Both the position numbers and the translations under genes were made by a program. 64,000 nucleotides of DNA from Phanerodontia chrysosporium (lineage: Eukaryota; Basidiomycota; Agaricomycetes; Polyporales; Phanerochaetaceae): positions 806,001-870,000 of the forward strand of contig MJGA01000007.1 of the NCBI GenBank assembly GCA_001910725.1, read 5' to 3'. Under the pieces are notes generated by a model. It saw only the letters and a program-made list of their open reading frames with translations. It was not told the DNA's origin and did no database searches. Shown in pieces: positions 51,861 through 62,425 of the stretch (position 1 is its first letter; every line of letters starts with the position of its first letter).

Positions 51861-53917
51861 ATGGCTTCTTCTCCTTCCTCCTCATGCTCGTCCGTATCAG
51901 CGCAAACGCTAGAAAGAGGCAAAGCTTGCCTCAGATGCAGGTAAGAAGTCGTCTTTTGCACGTCGGTCTGTCTCATGTTTGCCTGGGTTTAGAAGGCGAA
52001 AGATGGTCAGTGATAACCTCTCGAGCCAGGCTACTCATCGAGCTGACCACAGTTTCCAGCGATGTGACGGAACTAGGCCTACGTGCACGCAGTGCATCAA
52101 GGCGGACACCGTGGTCGATTGCGAATATTCCGACGGCGGACCGACTCCCTCGCAAATCCTCGAGCGAAACATCGTTGAACTAGAGGCGCGGATCAACGAA
52201 ATTCTGAAGGGACCACCTACGGATTCGGTGTCATTGCAGAAGCCATACGGGGACTCAGAGGCACCGAAAACTCCTAAAACCCCTAAGAGCCAGATACCAG
52301 CATTCATGCCATCTCCGCCACCTTCCTCACCTGGTTCTCTGGTTGCAATAAGCCCCAAAGCTACGCCGAAGGGTCGTCTGCACATTCCATTTCCAGATTC
52401 TCCTGATTTGTACGACTTTCAAGTTGATATCCCCATTGACTCTAAGTCGACTGATTTCCAACCGCAGGCTCCAGACTTTCATCGCCTTTGCGCCACACCT
52501 AGGGTTCTTCTTCCATATCCCGCGGTTCCTGGACAAGATCAAACTGTCGATGCCACCTACCGAGAGTTCACCAATCCCACCAGCGCTCGTGTTCTCCGTG
52601 CTGCTCCTGGACTGCGTATTCAGCAACGGCCCGGATCGCCAGTTTCTCGAACCCCAGCTTTTCTCGCTCGTGCTGCAGAGCCTCTCATCCCACCTTGATC
52701 CCAGTAAGATTGTGTACACACTCCAGGCCGAGGTGCTCACTGCGCTGTACCTCCTGCACAATAACCGGCGTCTGGCGGCCAGCTACCATGTCTCGGCTGC
52801 AGTCTCCATTGCCGTGGCGTGCAATCTGCATAAGATAAGGAGCGCAAGCATCTACGGCGCGATGCAGTCTGCCATCACGCTCCCACCTCCTGTGGACGAC
52901 ATCGAAGAAGGAGAGCGCATCCGCGCGTTTTGGACCGTCTATATCCTTGATCGCGGCTGGACACTGTGGACACATGCCTCCTCGGCGTTGCTCCACGAGA
53001 GCAGCGTGTCGACACAGATCGATACGCCGTGGCCAATGGAGATGCACGAATACGAGCAGGTACCAGCTACCCAAGCCTTATCGCAGAAATAGCACACTCA
53101 TGCCCCATTGTTAGCTCCCCATGCTTGCTGCGCCGAGCGGCGTGCAGACTGTGCAGCTGTTCCTCAAATACCCGGGCACGGCGACCGAGATCGGGCAGAG
53201 CATCCTGTCGCTGCGCGCGAAGGCCTCGATATTCCTCGACAAGACCGCGCGTCTGTGTGCCGCGAACAATTTCGGTACGCTCGCCCCTCGCGTTCAGAGT
53301 CACTGCGCACCACTGACACGAAGCCACCTAGATGCCCTGCACGAACTGCACGGGCGCATGCAGGCGTGGGTGCTCATGCTGCCGCCGCTCGCACACGTAC
53401 CGGCAGACCGCACGGATCTCGTGCGCGGGCTTCTCACGGTCCGCACGATGTGCTGCTGTGCACGCATCCTGGTGCACAGTGCCCTGCCCAATGAGACCGG
53501 CGACGTGCTCGGCCCGCTCAATGACCGTGTCGCCGGCGCTGCGCTCGAGGCCGCGAGCATGCTGGGCGAGGTCGACCTGCACTCGCTGGTCTTTGTCGAC
53601 ACCGTCTGTGGCGTGAGTGTATCTTGAGGACGTGCTGCCTTTACATGTGCTGAGACGCGCCTTTCTAGATACTGTGGGGGATCGTGGGCAAAACCCTCGC
53701 GGCATGTTTAACGGGTGTTGGGAAAGGGTGGACGACGAGTCACAATCCCATGCTGTTCGTCGCGTCCTTGGATAGGGTCATGTCTGCACTACAACTATTC
53801 GGCCAAAATTGTCCACTCATCCGTGAGGTCCCTGCATATCCACGTATTAAAGTATCACTGACGTCCTCAACAGAATGGGAGTTGAGTCGCTTACAGAGCA
53901 GGCTACCTGCACAATAG
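51861..53917 (+). CDS. Zn2Cys6 fungal transcription factor B
   Basis: Gal4-class regulator in about eight exons. The zinc cluster across two introns reads CLRCRRRKMRCDGTRPTCTQC, with ideal spacing. A short leucine-type coil follows (ILERNIVELEARINEILK). A Pro/Ser linker leads to the fungal-specific domain, reached through an intron from about 52410 (GTACGA) to about 52467 (CCGCAG), giving PDLLQTFIAFAPHLGFFFHI. Further family segments are VYTLQAEVLTALYLLHNNRR, ACNLHKI, RIRAFWTVYILDRGW and QIDTPWP. The protein ends at 53917. All joins hold frame. It has the same architecture as factor A 3 kb upstream and nearly identical motif order, so a tandem duplication is likely. No biosynthetic cluster lies next to them. 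Confidence 0.88.
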
Positions 53918-54082
53918 GGAAATGAGACGGGCCTTGCCGATATGTAGCTCTGGCTATCTTATTGTAGTGATACAACAGGTATTGTTATCGCCATGCTAAG
54001 TACTACACACATGAATACGAAGTAATACTGGTTTAAACATTCGTAGGATACCCTGCTGTGCCGTGAAACAATGCACACGCAG

Positions 54083-56556
54083 CTAGACTCTGAACTTGTC
54101 CAAGATCGACCGGAATGGCATGCGGCTCTTCTGCGGGCTGATCTTCTGCGCCAGCTTCGTAGGCTCCTCACTGTGCCTACGTCCAGCATTCTCGTCACGC
54201 GAGCAGCGGCGGCCCGTGCACTTCTGGACCTCCGCAGGCATCGAGCGGCGTGCGATCTGGCTGGAAAGCTTCTTGGGCGCACCGACCTCGCGCTTGTCGA
54301 CGACGCGCGGCACGAGCTGCAGGCTCTGGCGCGCCTTCGGGTTCTTCGACGGCGGCGTCGGCGTGACGTCCGCCTTCTGCAGACGCTTGAGCGACTTCAC
54401 GGCGGGGTGCTTTGGGAAGCTCACGCGGTCGGCCACGAACGCCTGCGGCACGCTTGCGCGCGCGTGGTGCGGGCTGCTCGCGCGGCGACGACAAGGCGGG
54501 ATTGTGGCGGCGCGTTCGCGGCCGCGGACGTCGTCGTGCGCGTTGTCGTCGTCGAAGCCAGAGCGGACATCGTCGGTGCTATCGCCACCCTGTCCAGGCA
54601 TGAGTGAGAACCGCACGCGTTTCTTCTCACGCGTCTTCAGGATCGAGCGGATCGGGCGCAGCGTGGCGGTGCTCGTCGGCCGTGTGCACGGTGTGCTCTG
54701 TAGTGCAGCAGCAAAATCCAGCGAGTCCCGCACTTCGACGGGTAGTGGCGTGTTCGGGTCTGTGGTGGCCACGACCGGCGGGGTATCGTCGGAGTCGTCG
54801 GCCAGATGCGAAAGGTCTACCGTAATGCGGGCTGGTTTCGCGCTCATGCTGTTGCGTGGAGTCTCAATAATCACAGTGCGTCGGCGGCGTTGATGTGCTG
54901 GGTCCTTGGAGGCTTGCTCGGGTGTGGCGGGGGTCGAGTCCTCGTCGCTCTCTGGAGAATCTGTTAGAGTAGGCGCCGAATCCAAAGACAGCTCATCGCC
55001 CTCTTCTGACGCCGTATCAGGCAGCTCCTCGATAACGTGGTCTTTGACTATCTTTACATCCGGGAGCTCGCCGTGTGTGGCCAAAATATCCTTCGCGAAC
55101 GCCCAGTCGTCCGAGTCGGAATCCGAGCCAGGAGCGTCTGAGGAGTCCGAGTCGCAGCTTAGCGTGGAAATAGAGGTGGTCTGCCCCCGTGGCGGGGAAG
55201 GCGGGTGCAAGGGAGGGCAGCGAGATCGCAGTTCCCGACACATAGTGGCCAAGTCCAGCGCAAAACCAGTAGGATCCGCAGCAAACTCGAATGTCGGACT
55301 GTATCCACTCGGAGAGCCGAGAAACGGCGTCGGAATCCCAGGATATAGACCATCAGCAGCAAGGTCCGCGGTCGGCACAGACAGTTCAAGCGGAGCAGGC
55401 CCCTTCAGGCCACGACGCGCAGCTAGAGACGTTATGCATTGAGATGACTCCAATGAGAGGGGCATAGGTATGACCGCTGAGGAGTTAGACAGCGTGATGG
55501 TAGGTACGCGTGCAGATCGCGGAGACTTGTCATCGCTGTCCATAGAGCAGTTTACGACGATCGAGTCGGTGTTGAGATCGTTACCAGAGATGTCGACAGC
55601 TTGGGCCACAGACGGTGTTGTTACAGGAGCGCTCGTCGGGGCATGCACAGCCAAGCGACGAGAGGTGCGCCGCTCCTGCAACATTGTTCGAAAGGATTCA
55701 GGAGAGTGGAGGCGTCCTTCAGGCTTCCAAGGTAGAGGCTCGCGATCCTCTAGTGCAGAATCCGTTCCTGTTGTTTGGACGCTCCCTGGTGCGAATTCAG
55801 TAGTCTGTTCCTATTTGGTAATTTAGCAGTGTTTGGGGAGGAATCCCAATGGAGTGCTTACCGACCACCGAGTTACAGAAATCGGTTCCAGCAGCATCAC
55901 CCGCATACGAGGGACCGTGGTACTGAAATAAGCACCTCAGATGGTCGTCCGAGAGATTGGGTTCCAGGAGAGGTCAAGATTGGCGTCCGAGTGAGGTTGA
56001 CGAACAGACGGGCGAGCATTTGGTATGAGGGAAGTCCGGAACGTCACCAAAAGAGTGTGTGCTTGTGGACTCTGGCAGAGAGAGGGAAACCGCCAAAAGA
56101 TTGTCGGAACTGCGGGTATGTATCAGGTCGCTGATGTTCAGCGAGCCGTTGGAGTCGTCCCTGGGCAACGACGGCCGGGTGTGCTGCTGAATCATAGCTG
56201 TGGGAGTAAGGACAGACATTGGTGGGCGGTCGAGATGAAGATCGCAAATGCTCTTTCAGCAATATGGAATGCGGCTGGCATCCTAAAGGTGGTTGACGGC
56301 CCAGCCTGCTTTGCAATGGGGTTCGCAGGAACGGTTCTGCGAGTGAGACGATGAGGACGTGCCAAGGTGCCCAGGTATCGAGTACCACTGCATTCTCATT
56401 GCAATCCGCTTGGCTTGCGGACGTAGCCTGCGTTTCACGGGGCGGACTACGATGGAGGATACGAAGGCTTGATCGTCTCAGAGTACGCCGCTTTGACGCA
56501 AAGGGATAACCTCTCCCAGAAAGGAAAAAGTGGCTTACCTCAGCATAATCCGCCAT
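54083..56556 (-). CDS. large disordered protein with RVxF-type motif
   Basis: Hypothetical, mostly disordered protein, about 730 residues. The main exon, ending at 54083, has Asp/Ser/Glu-rich blocks, then RSILKTREKKRVRFS (54604-54650). KKRVRF fits the RVxF docking motif of protein phosphatase 1. A basic tail ends SRMPFRSILDKFRV. The 5' end is inferred. A frame from an intron acceptor near 55808 continues upstream to LPWKPEGRLHSPESFRT. Two further exons joined by GT-AG introns lead to MADYAE at 56556 in a consistent frame. A shorter protein starting at 55906 or 55684 is possible. No known family is recognised. Confidence 0.65.
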
Positions 56557-57078
56557 GCATGAAACTGATGCTTAGTGACTGCCATGTACACTTCCACGCA
56601 AACAAGCGGTAGTGTATCGATATGCCAGTAAAGTGCAACATCATCTCTGCCTTGATTTTGCAGATGAATCGTTGAAGAGAGCCTTCCAACAGTCATGACA
56701 ACCACGTGGTTCAAGCGCATACTCAGTACCCCAGCAAGGACGAGCAGAATAATCCTTCGAAGGCCAACTCTTCTGCTAACCAACGGAATGTGCTGAATAC
56801 TTCACATCCCCGAAGAATGTGGATGTACAACAGGTTCATTTTGCCCAGTATCTCATACTGCCCTTGAGGTTGATACGGCGCCACGAAGTTCGTTGCTTGG
56901 TTAATGACGTTTCAAATCACAATCATGAACAGCCCCGAGGTTGGCATCATGAAGAACAGGATACCCTATAAGACTCTAGGGTGACGGATGGTGTCCCTAG
57001 TGGACTCCTCGCTCCTTTCGGTTCACCACCCTTCGCTTCGGTCGCATTTGATTTCACCCTCTTTGAGTTCATCTGGAA
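56557..57078. other. divergent intergenic region
   Basis: About 520 bases between the proposed start of the disordered protein (minus) and aspartic protease 2 (plus). No coding signal; both promoters are expected here. Confidence 0.45.
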
Positions 57079-59013
57079 ATGAACACCATTCTTTTCTTCC
57101 TCTTCATATCGCTGTGCGGTATCGCCAACGCCCTCCACCTCCCAGTGATTGCTCGTCGTCACCGTCACGAAGACAGTGGTGCCATCTACGTAAAACCTGC
57201 ACACGTCCACCAGAATGTGGAGAACGAAAGGGATGTAGTGGTAAGTACCACATCTTTCAAGTAGCCTGTTATGCTCACGCTGGGATTGTGCAGTATGCCA
57301 CGAACATCACGCTTGGTGGTCGGCAATTTCCCATACAGTTGGATACTGGCTCGTCCGACGTCTGGGTCATGCCGCCATTCTCCCTGAACCTCACCAATAC
57401 GACCGATATCCAGGCCAACCTGACCTTCGGCATTGGTCAAGTTACTGGCAATATCGCGTTTGCTAACATGACCCTTGGTCCTCACACCGTTCCCTCGCAA
57501 GGTAGGCACTCTTTGCTCTCAATCTTCCGTACTGCCTCACAGAACACATGCAGCGATCTTGAACGCCACGAACGCCACGGACTTTGGTGCGATCTTCGAC
57601 AACAATATCTTCGGCATCCTTGGGCTCTCTTTCGACCTCGGCTCGACTGTCTTCATCGAGACCGTGGAGCACTTCGGGCGCGGGAACACGCAGGGCTTGA
57701 GCTTCTTGTCGCGCGTGTTCGCGCAGGATCCGAGCGCGCCGAACATGTTCACGGCGCTACTCGGCCGCTCGTACGACGAGGACGGCCCTGAGGAGGGTGC
57801 ATTCACGATCGGCGAGTATGTGCGGGGCCTCGAGGAGGTCGGCCGCCAGACGAAGCTGTATCGCACGCCCGCGCAGACCGTCAACATCACGGACACGCCG
57901 CGCTGGTCGGTCGTCATGGACGGCATGACCGTCAACGGCAAGCGCTTTGCGTTCAACCAGTCGAACGTCGCCGAAGTCGATCCCGGCAAGCAGGTTGTGG
58001 TCCTCGACACCGGCTTCACGTTCTCGCAGATCCCGCCCGCCGCGGTCGACTTCATCTACAGCAGCATCCCTGGCGCGCAGTTTAACACGACGAGCGGCCT
58101 CTGGGTCGTCCCCTGCGAGAACACGACCGATGTGTCGTTCGAGTTTGGCGGGCAGACGATCCCAATCCATCCGCTCGATCTCACGACTGTGACAAGTAAT
58201 GGTAACCAGACCATCTGCACCAACGCGTATCGGTCAGTCTCTACGTGATGCCAACAGTATGTTACGTCGTCCTGACAATACGTATAGTGGGATTAATCTG
58301 CCGCCCGGTGCCGTCTCTGGTTTCGACTTCATCATGGGCGACTCCTTCCTGAAGAATGTCTACGTCTCGTGAGTCGCCTTCATTATCTCCCGTACGTCGC
58401 GACGCTGACCACTTTTCGCAGCTTCGACTACGGCGACTGGACGCCCGACAACCGTACCGCGGGCGTGCCCTTCGTGCAGATGATCAGCACGACCTCGCCG
58501 CACGAGGCGAGACAAGAGTTCAAGGAGGTCCGCGCGCGGCAAGTCGCGAAGAACAACGCACAGCTTGCAAACGCGAGTACGACCGGGTCGCTTGCCGTCG
58601 GCAGCGCCCCGCTGAGCCCGCAAGTGCAGGCGAGCCTGCACACGCTCGCGTCGCGACTCTCGCGCGAGCGCATGCGCATCACGGTAGTCGCTCACGCGCC
58701 TCGGCCCATGCTGCCTCTGCGCGTCGTGCATCATGTGCACGCGTGCGTGACGCGCCTCGCGGACGCGTTCGGCCCTGTCGCCGTCGCGCTGCTCGTGGGC
58801 ACTGCCGTGCTCGTCGTCCTGATGCTCTCCGTCACAATCGTGCTCGGCGTGCGCCACCTTGTCCGGAACAGGCGTGCCGCCGCCGGGTTCGCGGCGCTGA
58901 GCGGCGGAGACTGCGAGCGCGACGAGGTGCAGGTCGTGTTTGATGCCGAGGAGTACAACCACCATGTCATGACGCAGCATGTCCCTTGTGTGAATCCGCC
59001 CTCGTATCCTTGA
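57079..59013 (+). CDS. membrane-anchored pepsin-like aspartic protease 2
   Basis: A1-family aspartic endopeptidase with the same plan as the protease at 31-33 kb. About 560 residues in five exons with clean joins. The N-terminus is a signal peptide (MNTILFFLFISLCGIANALH). The catalytic motifs are QLDTGSSDVWV and VLDTGFTFSQIPP, both intact. NIFGILGLSFD, a pair of lobes and GFDFIMGDSFLKNVYVSFDYG mark the C-lobe. A stalk is followed by one membrane span (VALLVGTAVLVVLMLSVTIV) and a cytosolic tail that ends NPPSYP. Several NxT/NxS sites suggest glycosylation. Role may be cell-wall remodelling or nutrient protein breakdown. Confidence 0.93.
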
Positions 59014-59327
59014 GGTTGCATGTTATTGTCGTTGTAGTACCTCAATTTCAACCAACTATGGTGAACCGAACGACTACACTTTGATTTGCAGACTTGACAA
59101 AGATCCATAAGTCCATAGGGTGAGACAAAACGACGCAAGCGACGAAAGCAGTTGCGATAATTAACACGACGACGGATATCAACAGAAGACGACTAGCTAC
59201 GGGGACAGCGACATACATGTGCAGAGACCTAATTCGATAAAACGATAGCCGAGATGAGACAAGAAATGACTGCCTTTAAGACCGGAGATAGAGAAAATCG
59301 AAAATACAAAACATCATAAATATGATA

Positions 59328-61386
59328 TCACCTTGCGCCTGAGAGCCTCCGATTCCGCTGACGTGGTGGACTGCGCCTGGAATGGACCTCATCCCGCGCA
59401 CGCATGCGCTGCTTGCGGAGGGTCATCATCATCTCCTTCGCAATCGGCGAGAGCTCTGAGGAGGACGCGGGTGACGGCGGTTCGCCATGCACGAGCTTCG
59501 GGTGGCGCACATCGAAGATGGTGCGGAGCGGCATGGTGCCCGGGGGACTGTTCTCCTTGTCCTTGGCTTCCTGGCGTGCCATCTTCCGAGACTGCTTCTT
59601 CCCGTGCGCAGCGCGAGCGTTCTTCTCCTCGCTGCCTTGGCTACCCGCGCTGGATGCCTGCGAGGTGACGCGGTTCTTGCTAGGCCGAGCGGTGCGGATC
59701 GGCGTGTGAGGATCGTACGAAGATTTCGGGATGCGCGATCGATGTGCGGGGGTTGGAGCGGGAGTGGGAAGATCTGAAGTGGGGGTGCAGGTGAGCTGGC
59801 CAGGCTTGAGGAGAGGTGAGTTAACAGAGGGCTTGGGAATGAGTGCCGCTTCTGTGGACAGTTTCGGGACATTGCCCGGTAGTGGACGAGGACCGCGGGG
59901 TATCTTGGTGGAAGTAGACGAACTGGTAGAGGCGGTAGTCGCTTGCGAGTCGCCTGTGAGATGGGTGCGAGCTTTGACTTGAGGAATACCTTGTGCTGTC
60001 GGACGTTCTGCGATGGCGAGTGGGGTTGGAGCTTGCGCGGTAAACAACAAATTTAGTGTATCTGTAGAGCGGGATAACGGGTTGAGAGCGGGAGTGAGCT
60101 TGAGGCTAGTGACTGTTGCGGTCTGGATTTGAGCGGGTGATGGAACTATGGAGATATCGCTGGCGTCAGGACTAGGGGTAGTTGGCTTCAGAAGAGGTAC
60201 AGGAGGCAGAGCAGGGGGGATGTTGTCTTTAGGCGGAAGCGACGGCGCGTACTGAGAGTGGCCAGATTGGCTCCGCTGTCGCTCCAAAACAGACTTGCGG
60301 CGGTTCGGAAGGAAGCCAAAGACCTCGGCCGCGCGCCTGGGAGTGGGAGGCTCCTCAATTCTGCTTTCCTCCGTCATGGAGGGCATCTCGCGGTCGGTCG
60401 ATTCACTGACTTCTACCTCCATAGATGAGATGAAGGGGAAGTTGGCCGACATATCCTGCGAGAATTCTGGAGGCAGCACTACTTCTGGTAAAGAAGGTTT
60501 CGCAGTGGAAGGATTGTGGGCAAAATGAGTGTCTTTCGGTGTTTCCAGAGGGGCGGTCGACGCGAGAGAATGTGTGCTGCCCATATGTTCCCTGGGTGAA
60601 TTGTGAGCGGCGGGAACAGTGCCACACACTAAAGCGACTTACCCGAGATAACGCTCAGCCCAAGAGATATCACCCTCACCAGCGGCATCTCCAGAGTCAC
60701 CCAATAGTTGTCGCAGGGTGGATCCGGAGCGCTTAACCTGTTGTCGTCCTGGTAACTCGTCCGGAGGATCTGATGAAGTTGGTGTGTTCGAAAATGCGGT
60801 GGAGCTAATCCGACCGTTCTCGTCATACATGTTCAGGAGACTGACTACTGAGGGGTCCTGACGCAGACGTTGCAGTCTGTTCTGGTCCTTGGGTGTGATA
60901 GGAACATGGCGCCGGCCGACATGCTTGGCAAGAGGAGAATCTTGAAGCGGGTCGGATTCGTGAGTGTTCATCGGAGGATTCGCATTGGGGAATTCGGTTC
61001 GTGATTCAAGTCTGCGCTCGAGAACCTTGACGGTGTACGTTCCCTGGCGTCGAACACTGCATTCCGACTTCGCAGGCGTAATAGCGGGAGTAGGGGTAAC
61101 ACTATTAGGAGGATGGGCTATCACAAGGTATGATATAAGCTCGGGTATGACCAAGTACAGTCAAGAACGCACGAAGAGGGGGCACCGGTGTGCACTCTGC
61201 CTCGGCAATGACAGAAAAATGGGCGGAGGAAGAGCGCAGCAGTCGCGTTGCCTCTGTATCTTCCTGTTGCTCGGGGATCTGGAATATCCTGCCATTCGCG
61301 TCGACGCGATCCTCGTGACGAGCCTGCTGCCTTGTACGTCTCGACTTCTTGCTGCCAATAGAGAAGAACTTCTTGAAGAATCCCAT
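59328..61386 (-). CDS. disordered protein with basic hydrophobic N-terminus
   Basis: Hypothetical protein, about 630 residues in three exons. It begins MGFFKKFFSIGSKKSRRTRQ, an amphipathic basic start that could bind membranes; Gly2 is present but the N-myristoylation consensus is imperfect. Intron 1 uses a GTGCGT donor just after CTPVPPL and keeps frame into PHPPNSVTPTP. Intron 2 (GTAAGT...CCCAG) joins ERYLG to EHMGSTHSL. The rest is Ser/Pro/Thr-rich, with RRAAEVFGFLPNRRKSVLER and a basic C-terminus (KEMMMTLRKQRMRARDE...) before the stop at 59328. I recognise no catalytic domain. It is divergent from the DUF202-like gene with 291 bp between starts. Confidence 0.75.
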
Positions 61387-61677
61387 GGTGTCAAGTAATT
61401 GTCGTGTTGAGTCGTGAGGGCAGAAAGCCCGTGGAACGGTCGTCTGAAAAGAGCGTGGGGGAGAGAAGTGAGCAAAGCGTTGAGAACAAGACGCGTCCCC
61501 TGCCAAAGCGCCCTAAGTCGAACTTGGACCAAACACGGCGCCAAACAATCACCGCGGCTTTGATGCACGTGATACGATCACACCGCTGCGTCACATTCCG
61601 AATTGAGATTGCAATAAGGCTTGTCTCCGACGCTGCGCTTTGAACACATTCCATCTCACTTTTGCTCGTCGCTCGCC
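61387..61677. promoter_or_regulatory. short divergent promoter region
   Basis: A 291-bp interval between the divergent starts at 61386 and 61678. It must hold or overlap both promoters. No clear TATA box is seen on either side. Confidence 0.4.
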
Positions 61678-62107
61678 ATGCCTCAGCTTTGCCCAAATAC
61701 CGGCAGCGCTGCACGCGACTACGCCATGCTGGAGCGTAACTTGCTCAGTCACATTCGTCTCGCATCGCTATTGTTGTTGCTTGCGGCGTCTGTCGTCCTC
61801 AACGCACGCCTGCCGTCGCCATCCGACCCGTCCGGAAAGACCCCACACACCGCGGGTGGCATCCCTCTTGCCTCCATAGAGATCGTCACTGCTATCGCAG
61901 CTATTGGCGCCGGCGTCTGGGAGTACCGCCGAGGATATGTGGATATGCAGGACATGAAAGGGTTCCTAACCGCGTTCAAGTGCGTACTCCGAAACCACAT
62001 ATATGCGGTACTAATCATTTTATAGACCGCATTTCTATATTATGAGTGTTGTAGCGGTGGTCGTCTTTGCAACCTGCATCGTCCTTATCAGCGACACTGG
62101 TGTCTAG
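61678..62107 (+). CDS. small DUF202-like membrane protein
   Basis: Small integral membrane protein, about 127 residues in two exons. The N-terminal ARDYAMLERNLLSHIRLAS fits the RDxxAxERxxLxxxR pattern of DUF202 proteins, followed by three hydrophobic spans: LASLLLLLAASVVLNA, IEIVTAIAAIGAGVWEY and, after the intron, VVAVVVFATCIVLIS. The intron (GTGCGT to TTATAG, about 61981-62026) keeps frame into PHFYIMSVV. The stop is at 62105-62107. Its role is unknown; DUF202 proteins in fungi are usually vacuolar or plasma-membrane small proteins. Confidence 0.78.
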
Positions 62108-62425
62108 GTGCATTCGCAACGGTCAGCCACCCTAGCTGCTGATCCCGCCTGCGACCCTCACTGCGGTCCATTCACGACCCACTGTGCTCTCATCGATACT
62201 CTATACGCGTACGCCCAGACATTCAGGGATGACTGGTAATAACCTTTGCGGCGGACTTCCGCACGCGACACAAACCTCATCAAGTTCTGACTTGGGGCTG
62301 CAATGAGGCCGCCTCTTCGACGGAGCTCATGCGCGAAACCTGTGCGCCGCTCAGCTTCTTGCATAGATCTACCAAAGTCTATCACATCGCCGAGCGACTT
62401 CCATCATTCATGCCGAGCCAAGCAA
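62108..62425. other. intergenic before the last gene
   Basis: About 320 bases with no clear coding signal. An in-frame ATG at 62303 would extend the next protein by an atypical Arg/Ser/Cys-rich segment. Confidence 0.4.

Noticed and set aside
54071..54893. Plus-strand open frames opposite the RVxF disordered protein
   Set aside because: They have no domain and mirror the minus-strand coding sequence.
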